A stretch of DNA of 64,000 nt from Rhabdophis nuchalis (lineage: Eukaryota; Chordata; Lepidosauria; Squamata; Natricidae). Location: NCBI GenBank assembly GCA_039707465.1, contig CM077643.1, positions 200,657,605 to 200,721,604 on the forward strand, given 5' to 3'. Both the position numbers and the translations under genes were made by a program. The first letter of the stretch is position 1. Each line of letters begins with the position of its first letter. The notes below the pieces were generated by a model. The model worked only from the letters and a program-made list of their open reading frames with translations. It was not told the origin of the DNA and made no database searches. Shown here one piece after another: positions 40,997 to 53,802 of this stretch.

Positions 40997-40999
<3 letters not shown>

Positions 41000-41536
41000 T
41001 CTGTACTGTATGTAGTACTGACATTAATAGTGGATAATAACATCTCTGTTAAGAAAATGTACCTTTGGAAGATAGTTGCCCTCCTCTTTCTGGAAGCCCC
41101 TTAGATAATGGAAAACTGCTATTGTGTCATCAATGGTCCTGTAGGGACTTTGGGGTGGGGGGGAATGATCAGTAAAGCTGAATTTTTTTTTATACATTAA
41201 GCAAAACTAGATCTAAGTGTGGGTAAGTGTGTATCTGTAACCTCAAAAACACATTTAGTGAACCAGAGCAATGATAAATAGAATTTCGTGCTAGGAGAAC
41301 CTAACTGGAAGAAGAGTGTCTAAAAACATAATGAAAGGGCAATCATGTGATCCCAGTGAAGGGTGGGGAAGAGAAGTCAAGAGAAGAAGCCAACTTTGCT
41401 GCAGAAAATGAACAGGTTTTGGTCAAGTTTGAGCATGAAATTAAACAAATGCCTACTGACCCTGAAGGAACTTAAATATCCAGAATGGGAAGGATTGCAG
41501 CCTAAAGAAAGAAATGGTTATCTGCATAAAGATAGC
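40997..41536. other. Intergenic, nothing recognised
   Basis: No supported exon; the 68-residue frame at 41363 has no family resemblance that I can see. Confidence 0.4.
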
Positions 41537-41900
41537 AATCATAGAACCATGCAACTGGAAACACCATAAAAATCATCTATTCTAACCTCTGCAATGTGCA
41601 GGAAAACAAATCAGTTCATCCATAAGGCAGCTTTCCAGTATCTTTAAAGATAGAGACCCCACAACTTCTACAGGGAAACTGTTCCACTTTATACAAATCT
41701 TATGGTCAGGAGATGTATTAAACATTTAAATAGCTGCAAATAATGCCCAATATTATTAGTCTTAGTTTTTCTGTCTATAGAAAATAGTTGTTGGCCATCT
41801 TCCCTGTAGATTTTTCTTGAAAACTTGAAAAAAACATTTTCCCTTCAATCTTGTTTGTTCTTGACTGAACATCCCAGATTCATTTTGCCTATTGGGATTT
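41537..41900 (-). mobile_element. Old CR1-type LINE 3' fragment (minus)
   Basis: ATCATAGAACCATGCAACTGG, TCATCTATTCTAACC and GGGAAACTGTTCCACTTTAT follow the inverted CR1 3' end layout (compare 40085). Strongly diverged. Confidence 0.55.
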
Positions 41901-42317
41901 AGGCATCTCTTCATGTATCTGTATCATTTCTGATGACTTCTTCCAACCTGAAAATACCTTTTGGAAATGTGATGCCCAGAATGGTCCTACACATGTGTTC
42001 TTGCCAGAATCAAGTAGAAAGGAATAATGACCTTTTGTGACTGTTACAAGTAGCAGAGTTTGCCACAAGAAGCAAGGCAGAACTTATAGGCATGGATCTA
42101 GTTGCAAAGTTTTGTAACCAGAAAAAGTCAGAAGCAATAGAAATAGGATCTTTGAGGTGCTAAAATTAACAAAGGTATAAGATACTTTTGGTAGAGATCA
42201 AAGGAAGAAATAGGGGTTACTTTGTAGACAGTGTTGGTCCAGCAAGGAGTATAGAAGGAAGAAATAAAGTTCAGAGTTTGAAAAATTATTACAAATGAGG
42301 TTTAGTTTAGTTTAATT
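41901..42317. other. Intergenic, nothing recognised
   Basis: No landmark seen. Confidence 0.4.
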
Positions 42318-42809
42318 TGGATTTGTATCCCGCCCTATCTCCCCGGAGGGACTCAGGGCGGCGCACAGGCAGATATTAAAACGATACAAACAATACAAAA
42401 TACAATATAGTAAAATATAGTTACAGTAAAAATATATTAAAATTAAACCCCGTGCTAAAAACATCTTAAAACCATATAAAAACCCTTAATAAAATCCACA
42501 CAATATAATAATAAAGTCTAAGCCAGGCCAGCCAGATGAAAAAAATGAGTTTTAAGCTCCCGACGGAAGAGGTGCAGGTCCGTGATGGTGCAAATGTTGG
42601 GGGGTAGGTCGTTCCAGAGAGCCGGACCTGCCACAGAGAAGGCCCTTCCCCTGGGGGTCGCCAGCTGGCATTGGCCAGCAGACGGCACCCTGAGGAGGCC
42701 CTCCCTGTGCGAGCGGACAGGACGGAGGGAGGTGTGTGGTAGGAGGCGGTCTCGCAAATACCCAGGTCCCGTGCCATGGAGCGCTTTAAAGATGGTTAAC
42801 AATACCTTG
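42318..42809 (-). pseudogene. L2-type LINE 3' fragment (minus)
   Basis: Inverted 3' UTR (TGTATCCCGCCCTATCTCCC) then C-terminal coding sequence (minus: [40 protein letters not shown]). Truncated at the KALHGTG region. Confidence 0.9.
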
Positions 42810-44358
42810 GTTAGGTGAAAGTGGAAGTCTCAGATTTTACACACAAAGAGACATATACATAGATTGGGGGGGGGGGGGAGGTTAGTCCTGGAGAAGACAA
42901 TTTGAGGAGTTAAAGGAAATATGGGACAAAGCTTTAAAGTTAAAGGAGAGAAGAAAAGACTTCTCATAAATAAGTCATAAAAGGGAGAAAGCATGGGTCT
43001 TTCTTAGCTAATCCACTATGATTCCACTCCCTGCACCTACAAGAATACAAAATGACATAATAATGCATAATCTAGTGTGTATAATGCATATACACACTAG
43101 ATTGATAATATGAAATTTTATACAAATTGTAAGTGAGGACTATGGAGAGGATGTTGAAAAGCTTTGTCATAAAAGATAAAAAATTATATAGAGAATAGAA
43201 TATAAAGATGTAATACTATTGGATGTTTTTAGGATGATGTAATGAAATGCTGTGATATAAATTTATTTCAAATTTAGAATATTTTACATAAAAAGGATTA
43301 ATAATAGCTATAGTCAAATGAATGTTTAATAACTATAACAATTGTATACATATATATGATTGATGATATGTGTTTTTATGTAAATTGCAAGTGAAGACTA
43401 TTGTGAGAAAGCACAAAAGTTTTGTAACCAATCGACACACTGTAAGTAATTGGAGAAGGGTTTTTATTTTGTGTGTGTTTATGTTTGTTTGTTTTATGTT
43501 TGTTTATTTAAAAAAAGAATGCAAAAGGACAGATCAGCTGGCATGCTCAGCCAATGGGAAGAAAGAGGGGCTAGCAAGAATCACCAACAATGGGATCACT
43601 CAATAGATTTGGTGAGAACTGTTGCTTACAGGGCCAAGAGAATAGAGCTGGACTGCATTCAGATGGGCTAGGATTTTAAAAGGTCCAATCCTTGAAGGAA
43701 GATCAATATGCCAAAAAGAACAGGGGGGGGGGGGGCACACATGTTGTTCTCTGTGCAGAGACCTTAGGCGTTTTGCAACTGAGTGAAGACATTTGGTCTG
43801 ACTTAATTAATGCATTGTGCTTTTGTAATATACAGTATCTTTAAGGAAATTGCTCAGTTGGTTGTGTAAGAATTACTGTCTCTGAGCAAACCATTCAAGA
43901 TTCGAGGTTGGATTCATTGCCCATTAAGTTCAATAGCCACTGTGGGTTACATTTTTCCTTGTAGAGTGCTGTTTTGGTTTCTTAATGCAAGAAATAAAAT
44001 ATGTTTATGTCTGTTCATAAGTAGCGTTTTATATTTTTCTTATTGTCTCTGTGGAAGGAGGCATTTTCTACCACTACCAACCACCTCAGAAATACACTGG
44101 TAGGAAACTTAGCAGAATGGCCTTCAAGTGGATCACACAGCAAGTGAAGGGATCAGGAGCAGCTACTGCACTGTGCTAAAACAGGAGTTACCGATGGTCT
44201 AAAATTGTTTTTATCGAAACAAGAAGATATCGCAAATTAAAAGAAATCCTTTTGCTTGGCGTTTGAACTAATTGTTAAGGTAGTAATTCTTTTGGCCACT
44301 AAGAGGCGTCTGTTCCCTTTATAAATAATCCCCATTAAACAAATTTCACTGTTTACAG
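42810..44358. other. Intergenic, nothing recognised
   Basis: AT-rich, with poly-G tracts near 42866 and 43721. No gene supported. Confidence 0.4.
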
Positions 44359-44493
44359 CAGGGGTGTCCAAACTTGGGAACTTTAAGACTTGTGGACTTC
44401 AACTCCCAGAAATCCCCAGCCAGCCATGCTGGCTGGGGTATTCTGGGAGTTGAAGTCCACAAGTCTTAAAGTTCCCAAGTTTGGACACTCCTG
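44359..44493. mobile_element. Palindromic hAT hairpin element 4; exact TSD GTTTACAG
   Basis: Starts CAGGGGTGTCCAAACTTGGG and ends CCCAAGTTTGGACACTCCTG. The exact octamer GTTTACAG flanks it at 44351-44358 and 44494-44501. Arms meet at CAGCCATGCTG. Confidence 0.95.
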
Positions 44494-44501
44494 GTTTACA
44501 G

Positions 44502-45599
44502 AGATATTCAGCATAGGGGAGTTTCCAGAGTACTGTTGGTGTGCAAGTCAACTTCATGTAATTAATCACATTATTGTTTTCATCCATGAATATTCGTTTA
44601 AAAAATTAATCTCTTCTTATAAACAAAAACATTCTTTGAAAAGTTTTCCATCCACTAAAGCATTAGTAACATAATAGTTATAATCATAGTTCTTTTAAGT
44701 TTCTGACTCCATTTTTAGTCCACGTGACATGCAAAGAGCAGACAGGAAATGTACTCTATTGTATAATTTTTTTATCATTCAATGTCATTGCAAAATTCTT
44801 CATTTGAATGCTAAAAGGAGACGGCTGTTGCTGTCATAGAGAGAAGCAGCTGGTAAAAGGCCTTGTCATGTAGCCTTATCTCACCAGGGAAAGAGAAAAG
44901 GTGAACAAGCCCTTCAAGAACAATATTAATGTAATTGCATTACCAATATGTGCTTCACAGCAGTGCTTTTCTTGGACATCCCAGAGCATGATGGAGTGGT
45001 GCCAGACATGAGCTGCAATGAGAGGCCCCAGTGAAAGGCTCTTTGTCATGGACGATAGCTGCAGGGCAGTATAGACCTTTAACAAAAATATCATTGTGAA
45101 CTTTGTTCATGAAGACAGAGTTGGGACTCACATTATTATGGTGTCTAAGCCATTATTAAGATTTTGCATGAGCTTTAAATCAGGCCACTCCAGTTGTTCA
45201 ACAACTATGACCAAAAAACATCACTTGGTGTGATGTGTAATCCTAGCCAACATGTAGGTGTGACCGGGTGGCCTAATTTTACTACCAAAACCTAAATGTA
45301 TGTTTGCTCAAAAACACATCCCTAATGCAAAAGCAAACTAAAGGTTCAAAATTCCATGCACACTTGCAACCAGTTGCAGAAGTACTTTAGACAAAGAGAG
45401 CGAGAAAGGCAAACGTGTAGGACTCACCATTTAAAACGATTTCCATGTTATTACCCAGAAACCCCAGATCTCCATTCACCAAAACAACAGATAAAAGTCT
45501 CAGCACAAAAAGATCAATTTTCAATTCTTGGGCTGAAATGGGCATGTTGTGATCCAAGTGAGTCTCAGCAATCATCAAAGCAACTTTTTTCTTTATATC
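44502..45599. other. Intergenic, nothing recognised
   Basis: The minus frame at 44876-45094 is open but has no splice or family support. Confidence 0.4.
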
Positions 45600-45985
45600 A
45601 TTGCAACAATTATTTTTTTGGTGGGGACCTTTGAGTCATTTTTTTTGTTTTGTGTTTTTACTCATGGTAACTGCTGGGACAAGTCCCTGCAGTTTTCTTG
45701 CCAAGATTTTTCATAAGTGGTTTGCCTTCTTCCAAGAGCTGAGAGAGTTACTGCCCAAAGTCACGCAGCTGGTTTTAGGCAGGGCTAAAACTCACAGTCA
45801 CCTGGTTCTAGACTGGTGCCTTAACCATTACACCAAGGGTGTCAAACTCATGTCGTCACGATGGTGTCACGTGACATATCAGGACATTTTCCCCCTTCAC
45901 TAAACCAGACGTGGGTGTAGCCATCATGTGACACACGGGCCGGGAGTTTGACAGCCCTGCACTACACCAAACTAGCTCTCAATCA
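45600..45985 (-). mobile_element. tRNA-derived SINE (minus), interrupted near its 5' end by a hAT element
   Basis: Read on minus: TGTAATGGTTAAGGCACC (A-box-like), AGGTGACTGTGAGTTTTAGC (B-box-like), CAGCTGCGTGACTTTGGGCA, then a body with GAAGGCAAACCACTTATG. The plus sequence after the hAT copy (CACTACACCAAACTAGC) is the displaced head. Confidence 0.65.
45834..45959. mobile_element. Short hAT MITE; TSD CATTACAC / CACTACAC
   Basis: Starts CAAGGGTGTCAAACTCATGT and ends CGGGAGTTTGACAGCCCTG. Octamers at 45826-45833 and 45960-45967 agree at 7 of 8. Inserted in a SINE head. Confidence 0.85.
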
Positions 45986-47339
45986 AAATGTTATTCTTAA
46001 AAATATTTTATATTAAATTTATCATTTTTATTTCAAATACAAATCACTCTTTTCTATAACAAATAGCACTTATTCTAAGTATTTAATACATAAAGATTTC
46101 CCCGGCATGCTCTTTATGTCCAAGGTCAGTTGTGGAACTGGCTCTGCCTGATTACTGAAAAGATGCTTGTTGCCATTATACTCTGTCTTGAGGCTCCTTA
46201 ATCATAGTTGGTGGTTTCCTTGTGGTTAAGCATGTCATCAAATTCTGGAGCATTTCTGCCATTTCCCACGGATACTAAATTAACCAGAATCAATAACTTA
46301 TACTTTTAAATTATGGTAAGTGCAAAACTTGATGCTTTGTCTCAGGAAACCCATGACTGTGGTTAGGAAACTGCGTGGGACAGAGTAGTGGCAGTGCACA
46401 CACAGTCATTCCCCAACCTAGGTGACAAATGTATCCTGCAGACAATAACCAGAAGATGCTTCTAGAGAGACTGTTACCCCTAGTGAAAGCACTGTGCAGC
46501 AATTTTTATCTTTTCCCCTTAAACTGCAGAAACAAAACAGATGAAAGAAGGGATAGAAAAACCTGGGGAAACTACATCTGAAAGTAGCATTTCTCCGCCT
46601 CGCAGGGAGCTCTGGGTCTAGATCAGGATAATTGCATAAAAGCCTCGTCTTAAAAATACCCGTAGTGCAAAGGAGAGGAAATGAAGAACTAGCAGCCTTT
46701 TGCAGTTGGCTAATGTCATGCCCGGTGATATGGTTTGACGTACCATAAGACATAAGCAGGGAAGGGGATGTTATTCAGGGTCAGGGATTTGTTTTAATTG
46801 CCTGGAAATTTGCTGCCTTTCTAAATTACGGTATAGTTTTGCAATTATTTCTTTTGTCGGGACACTATTTCCTTGTTTGACATCTTGCTGTAGAACAGGG
46901 CTGTACAGTTCTTAACACACCCTCGTTGTCTCACATCAGACCATTAACCTTAGTTCTAATTTTTTAACTTGTGTGCCAAACTCTTGCCCTGCCCACCCCT
47001 TCCATCCCAATATTTTTAAGATAAGCAGAATACTGTCACTGCTAAGTTCATATTCCATTGTTTTAGTGTGTCCAATAAAACATTTTATCGTGTTGTTGGA
47101 GCCCTTGACCTCATTGCAATGGTATGATGTTTTCAGTATTGCTCATGACAACAGCTCAAAATAAGCCAAGTGGCAAGCTGCAGGTTACAATAGTTTGCCA
47201 ATCGCATAAGAGGACAGGTAAGAAGAGAAGATTCCTGACAAGCAGGGAAGGCATTTGACGATCATGATTTCCACATTTTGGAAGGAAAGCATACAAAAGA
47301 AATGGTGAAGGTGCCGCTGATATATCAAATTTATATGCC
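45986..47339. other. Intergenic, nothing recognised
   Basis: No gene or named repeat supported. Confidence 0.4.
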
Positions 47340-47720
47340 TCCCAATTCTCATAATCTCTGGGCAGTTTACAAATTTGTTATTTAAATGCCAGGAAAACCA
47401 CAAAAGAATACAAATGGCAGAAATGAGAAAAATGGATAGGAACAAAGGCCTAAGGACTCTTTGAAACAAGTCCTTGCCAAATGGCAAGCTGGGGCCATTT
47501 GGATTTGGGGTGGGTGGGGGGATCTCTTTCCAGAAGGCAGGTGCTGCTACTCTCAGGGTTCATACAGGTGGCATTGTTTAATTAATCAAGAGAGTGGGCC
47601 CATCCTGCCACTTAGAACCAGTGGGGCAAATACCAGGATGTCCCATAAGTATCGAGGTCCTATGCTATATAGGGCTTTATAAGTAGCAACCAGTATCTTG
47701 AATCACTCTCTGAAGCCAGC
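47340..47720 (-). mobile_element. Old LINE (L2/CR1 clade) fragment, minus
   Basis: Inverted 3' UTR-like start (TATATGCCTCCCAATTCTCA), then TCGAGGTCCTATGCTATATAGGGCTTTATAAG, which parallels CAGGTCCC-CCATGGAGCGCTTTAAAG in the inverted L2 copies. Decayed. Confidence 0.5.
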
Positions 47721-47794
47721 CAAACTGGAAACCAGTGCTGCTCACAAAGGCATGTTGATTCTTCCATTCTTTCCTGATCATAAACTGCCTAGAC

Positions 47795-47886
47795 CAGGGG
47801 TCTCCAACCTTGGCAACTTTAAGCCTTGGGGAATTCTGGGAGTTGAAGTCCACCAGGCTTAAAGTTGCCAAGGTTGGAGACCTCTG
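47795..47886. mobile_element. Palindromic hAT hairpin element 5 (short); TSD GCCTAGAC / GTCTAGAC
   Basis: Starts CAGGGGTCTCCAACCTTGGC and ends GCCAAGGTTGGAGACCTCTG. Part of the left arm and centre is deleted, leaving 92 bases. Octamers agree at 7 of 8. Confidence 0.88.
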
Positions 47887-48039
47887 GTCTAGACAACTTA
47901 AGTTCACATAAAATGCCTTAAATGAAGAACACTCTGTTAAGTGTCTTATTGGGATTCATTTTGTTGAGGATTCTGATCTAAACATGAAACAGAAACTCTT
48001 GATGGATCTAAGGATGGCCATAACTGAGACTCAAGTAGT

Positions 48040-48660
48040 AAGAATATCCTGATCCTTTTGGACCTCTCGGTTACTTTTTCAATCTAGCAGTGAAGGTTGT
48101 GAGTACTATTTTTCAATAGTTAGTCTTCCATTGGGAGGGGAATTTGGTGGATGAAGCCAACCAAATGATTGCTCCCCTGACCAGAATGAAGCACCTGCCT
48201 TTTGTGGGTGAAAGCTACAAGAATTATTAACATAGGGGTTGTAGGTGCCACATTGGTGACACCAACAGATTTCTGAGTACAATTCAAAATACTGATTGGT
48301 TTCTCTAAAGCAGTGGCTCCCAATGTGGGTCCCACACCCCAAAGGGGGGCAATTTGATTTTTAATGGGGGCAATTTGAACCTTGTTTAAACCAAGTTAAT
48401 GACCTTTTAGGCTTCCTCTGCGTGAGTAGAGTTCACTTTTTGAGTAAAGTAAGAATTATATGTGGGGGGGTGTCAGGATTTTAGAGATGTTTAGGTGGGG
48501 CATGGCCAAGAAAAGATTGGAAACCACTTCTCTAAAGCTTATGTTTTCCATGTTTGCTCCATTATTATCGAACAGCTTGCCCCTTGTCCCTCTCTTGGCC
48601 TTTAGAGAGGGAGTAAAAATACAACTATTCCGTGGAGCATTTAAGTTTTGATATTGTCAG
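48040..48660 (+). mobile_element. Old L2-like LINE fragment (plus), split by a hAT insertion
   Basis: The right part translates NSLPLVPLLAFREGVKIQLF followed by RGAFK, matching the WNSLPxxxx-FRxxLKTxLFRxAF end of L2/CR1 proteins. The left part (CTTTTGGACCTCTCG) resembles the LLDLS motif but is decayed. Confidence 0.5.
48311..48529. mobile_element. hAT MITE; exact TSD CTCTAAAG
   Basis: Starts CAGTGGCTCCCAATGTGGGT and ends GATTGGAAACCACTT. The exact octamer CTCTAAAG flanks it at 48303-48310 and 48530-48537. Confidence 0.93.
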
Positions 48661-49369
48661 GAGGATATACCAAGGGTAGCAAGGAAGGGAGTAAAGATGT
48701 CATTAAACTTATTAGTGAATGTTTCATTGTTTCATGGGCATATGTAAACAGCAGGGAGTCCACGTGATCATATATAATCAAGGTTATATATTAAGCAAAC
48801 AAACACTTGATTGGCTGGTCTGTGAGTCAGAGACCATGCAAATACAATTATTTCTGACAGTTTTCCCCTATTATATCTATGTCACTCTTTTCTGTTTGTC
48901 AGATGACCATGATTTCCCCATCATACCCCAAAACATCTTGTGATTACCTTAGCTTTTCCCTATTCCTTATCTAGGAAACTAGATTTTCTCACCGCTCTTA
49001 TCTTGCTTTGTTGCTATTAGAAAAATAGCCTGCTTCCCTAATACTAAGGGTAGTTTACTAATTAATCATCACCTTTCCTTTCTTTTATTTGTGTTGGTTT
49101 TTTTTAAAAAATATGTTTTACACTTGATTTGGTCAATTCTCCCAGCTGCAATCCATTCTAAAGTAAATTATTACTGTAGCAACGTCTCTTTAAGAAATTG
49201 GCATTTTCAACACAATTGATGGGTATGCGGGTATATGTGTTTATGACTCAAAAGTAGGCTGTGATTCTGAAGATAGCAGCTCAAATTCAGAAGAAGTTAT
49301 GAGAAAAGGGAACTAGTACTTCAACAGGATTGGAGAAGAAAGGCAACCAACAAGCCAGAAAAGAAAGCC
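48661..49369. other. Intergenic, nothing recognised
   Basis: No landmark seen. Confidence 0.4.
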
Positions 49370-49565
49370 TAGTGTGGTACAGTGATTAAGGTGTAAGAGT
49401 AGGACCATGTTGACTCAGATTCAGTCCATCCTCAGCCACAGAAGCTCACCAGTTAATTCTAGGTCAGAAAATCTCACCTAAATCTCACCTTTGTATGAGG
49501 ATAAAATTAGAGGTTGGAGCGTTAGGGAGTTCCTGGTAGAAAAGTGAAATATAAGTGGTAAGTAA
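49370..49565 (+). mobile_element. tRNA-derived SINE, diverged
   Basis: GTGTGGTACAGTGATTAAGGTG is A-box-like; ACTCAGATTCAGTCC is a degenerate B box; then CTCACCTAAATCTCACC and GAGGATAAAATTAGAG, parallel to the SINE at 12441. Confidence 0.55.
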
Positions 49566-50929
49566 ACACTGAAGCTGTCTTTAGTTATATTGTGATAGGC
49601 ATGTTCCCCAGTTGCATTATGAACCAAATCAATTTCAACCACCTCCAAAATCCTTAGCCAAAGGCCTACAAGATGCAATAGAATTGACTGGAAAAGTCTC
49701 CCTTACAGAAAACTAAAACCTGTACTCTAGTTACTGTACACCAGTCAGTCCGCATACTTTTTCAATTCTGTAATTCAGGATTACTCTTCTCTGATCACCT
49801 CCCACCCAGGTACTGACAAGACCAGATATGTTAACCTTCAGCAAGGTGAACATATTATTTGCCTTATTCACATCAACCTGTTTTAAAAAGCCATAAACTA
49901 AAGGAGGCCTGTTTAAAGAAAGCAGCAACTTGTCTTTGCCGGCTGAATGACATCTTCATAGATCACATCACTCTTATGGTAAAAGGCTCCAAAGTCCATC
50001 TGATAACTACCTTAAGTAATAGCGCAGGGAGCAGTTGAGTAGAGAGGCAGGAAATACCAGCACATTTGGAAGATATGCCTAAAGAAAGCCATACATTGCA
50101 ATCTTGTGAATCATACTAGTCAGCCGGATGTGGTAGAATTCTGGGCAGCAGCATTTCATATGACAGAGAAATCTATCAAGACCAAGACTAGTTTAGTAGC
50201 AAGAGCAAACCAGATCTCTCAGATATTCTCTGGCTAGTATAAATAGTAAATCTAAAATTTTCCTCAAGTTGAGCTCATCAACTCTTGGCGAACTCATAAA
50301 GTTCTTGATATCTTTTACTGGAAAGAATATGGAAATAGTTTATCATTGTCTTCTTCCAGGATGAGATTTTATTTCCAGAGTTTTCATTACCTGGAAGATT
50401 CCCATCCAAATACTCACCAGGTCCAATCCTGCTCAATTTCCAAGTCTAGAAAAAGTTGCCCAGATAAATCAGCATTTGCCAATTTTTTTCTGTCATATTC
50501 TAGGCAAGCCATAGAAAAAACTAGGAACTAGTGATGGGTTGGATAAAAACTAAAGTAAAGTAGCAACAATGATGACAAAGTCTATGATAGGTATGTATGT
50601 AAGATGTTGGCCTGTTCTGGATGAAGTTCAACTCCTCTTAGAAAACCAGACTGGTGGTATTTGGCAATTCTGGAGATGATGTTGAGATGCTCTGCAGTAG
50701 CTGTTGCCAGGAGGGTTTTTGCTGTTACAGCTAGCTGCATTGATTTGGGGGGGGAGGGTATCCATAGCCCACTATATATTATCTCTGTTTTGACCCATTG
50801 TTGTGTCTTCTATGTGAGATTGCTCTATAACTGTTCATAAACTTTGATTGCATTATATTGATATTAGAATTCTGAACAGTGTGGTGATCTTTTCAGCCAT
50901 TCATCTCCACAGGCTGCCCTCACATATTC
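49566..50929. other. Intergenic, nothing firm
   Basis: The stretch near 50890-50960 (GGCTGCCCTCACATATTCAA) may be a decayed L2 end. No gene supported. Confidence 0.35.
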
Positions 50930-50965
50930 AAAGTGATCTTTACTATCCTTAAAGATCTGAAGAGT

Positions 50966-52683
50966 TATTTATTTATTTATTTATTTAATTAGATTTCTAT
51001 CCCGCCCTATCTCCCAAAATGGGACTCAGGGCAGCGCACAGGAGTTTAAACATCTAAAAATACAAACAATACAAAATTCTGCAAAAGTTAAAACTAAAAT
51101 TAAATAATTTGGCCCGTGCTAAAAAGAAAACAGTTAATTTAAAACCCAACTCTAATAATAACATAGCTGTAGCAGCTATGCCAGGCTGGCCATATGGAAG
51201 AGCTATGTTTTCAGTGTCCGGCAGAAGAGGCGAAGGTCGGTGATAGTATGAAGGTCTGGGGGGAGGTCATTCCAGAGGGCGGGGCCTGCCACAGAGAAGG
51301 CTCTTCCCCTGGGCGTTACCAGCCGGCATTGTCTGGCGGACAGCACCCTAAGGAGGCCCTCCCTGTGCGGACAGCTCGAATGGAGGTATGTGGTAGTAGG
51401 CGGTCCTGCAAATAACCAGGCCCACTGCCATGGAGCGCTTTAAAGATGGTCACTAAAACCTTGAAACGCACCTGGAAGGCTACCGGCAGCCAGTGCAGCT
51501 CGCGCAGGAGAGGTGTTACATGGGAGTATTTTGAAATTCCCAAGATCCCCCGCGCGGCCGCATTCTGCACCAACTGGAGCCTCTGGGTGCATCTCAAGGG
51601 AAGCCCCATGTAGAGAGCATTACAATAGTCCAGGCGAGAAATGACAAGAGCTTGAGTGGCTGTATGTAGAGTGCCACGATCCAGAAAGGGGCGCAACTGG
51701 CGTATCAGGTGAACCTGATAGAAGGTCCCCCTGGCCACGGCCGTCAGATGGTCATCTAAGGACAGCCAGGAGTCCAGGAGGACACCCAAGCTCCGGGTCC
51801 CTTCTGCGGGGGCTAGCAATTCCCCCCTGATAGCCAGAGATGGAACTAACTGGCTATGTCGCAGCGCCGGAAACCACAGCCACTCGGTCTTGGACGGGTT
51901 GAGTTGGAGCCCGTTCCTCCCCATCCAGACCCACACGGCCTCCAAACACTGGGAAATCACGTCGGCGTCATCGTTGGGGTGGTTAGGGGTAGAGATGTAC
52001 AGCTGGGTGTCATCAGCGTACAGATGGAATTCTACCCCAAAACCACGGATGATCTCGCCCAGCGGCTTCATGTAAATGTTGAACAGGTGGGGCGAGAGGA
52101 CCGACCCCTGAGGCACCCCATAAGTAAGGGGCCTCGACGTCGACCTCTGCCCCCCTGCCAACACAAACTGCGACTGGTCGGAGAGGTAGGAGAACCACCA
52201 TAATACGGTGCCTCCCAACCCCAGTCCCCCCAACCAGTGCAGTAGGATACCATGGTCAATGGTATCGAAAGCCACTGAGAGGTCTAACAGGACCAGGATA
52301 GAGGAGTAACCCCTATCCCAGGCGCTCCAGAGATCATCTACCAACGTGACCAATGCCATCTCCGTGCTGTACCCAGGTCGGAAGCCGGACTGGCGCGAGT
52401 CTAGATAGGCAGTTTCCTCCAGGTGCTGGGGGAACTGTCGTGCCATCACACTCTCAACAACCTTCGCCATAAAGCGAAGGTTGGAGACCGGACGATAATT
52501 AGATAAAACATCTGGGTCCAGGGAGGGCTTCTTGAGGAGAGGTCTCACCACCGCCTCTTTCAAGACAGCTAGCACAAACCCCTCACTCAAGGAAGCGTTA
52601 ACAATTCCCTGGAGCCAGCCTCGTGTAACCTCCTGGGAGGCCAGTACAAGCCAGGAGGGACACGGGTCCAATAAACATGTGGT
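50966..52683 (-). pseudogene. L2-type LINE, 5'-truncated with long open reverse transcriptase
   Basis: Minus strand. The open frame from 52671 to 51316 (451 codons) covers [85 protein letters not shown], catalytic [10 protein letters not shown] and [19 protein letters not shown] frameshift near 51370 spoils the last part. The 3' UTR box and ATTT tail are at 50966-51050. Truncated at the ATAAACATGTGGTGGC region of the ORF. Confidence 0.93.
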
Positions 52684-53800
52684 GGCATTTAGACAGTTTG
52701 GAATTTATTGACTTGAAATCTCCTTCAATGTGGAGCAGTCCTTTCACCATTGACCAGAGTGGCGTACTTTTTGATTTCAAAAGCAAATAAGGGCAAAAAT
52801 GACAGTAAAAATAAATATGTTCGATTTGTAGCACACTTTGAGCTATGTGATTGAGTCTCCTAAAAAAGCCCATAAAATCAGCAGAAACTGGAAGAAGTGA
52901 TATATAAATTATTTTGTTTCAGATATTTGTAAGGAAAAACTAAAGGGAAACCTCAAAGTTGACTTGAGAGGCACTGTTATTTCAGTATGCAAATTTCTGA
53001 CTGATAAAGTGGAAAAAGGCCTTGTCAAAATATTTTTTGTGGAATTGTCATTGTTGCCAATATTACTGAGTTCAGAAGTTTGAAAGCTTCAAGTAAGTTT
53101 TATGCAGCAGTTTTTTTATTATTTAGATTACTGGCTGTTAGCTGCACACAGAAATGGGATTAAATTGGCCCAAAAAATGGAAATCAAGAAATTAGTATTT
53201 ATTACGTGTATCTATTTTAGAACGCTGCTGTAGGATTTGGTGTGGAATTTAATTTTTTTGGGAAGAGCTTTACATGTCATAAATATAAAATACTGAAGCA
53301 CATCTGAGAAAATGGAAAGCTACATAATGGAAACACAGATATTATTCTCTCCATAAAAACACAAGGATTTAGTCATGCACACACACACACATCCACTTCG
53401 AACTCAAACTTCTAATGTTAGTTCAATTTTTGTCTACATGTAGCAGTTGAAAGATAAACATGGCAAGTTTCTCACTCATCTTTATTTTAAGATCACACAG
53501 CCTGTCAAGTTCTCAATTTCAGTTTATACCATTTGCTATATCAAGAACATTCCACTACTTTGTATGTTTCAAGTAGCCTATGCATTTGACACTGTAGATA
53601 TCTAGTTAACTTCTGAGAGCTATTAATCAAACTAAAGTTTTAGTTGCATTTGGTGTATTTTTGATCTATGTGCAGTGGTTTTAATTTCCTGTGTCAGTTA
53701 TGCTTCTTTCATATATACCATATGCCAATTCATGTTTGAAGTATTCATGACAAATGTTACAGAAATACAACCACAGAACAGCTGGAAATTCTGGGAGATA
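52684..53800. other. Intergenic, nothing recognised
   Basis: AT-rich, with (CA)n at 53379-53391. Confidence 0.4.
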
Positions 53801-53802
53801 TA

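Noticed and set aside
44876..45094. 72-codon minus frame that looks protein-like
   Set aside because: No splice borders, no recognised motif and no partner exons.
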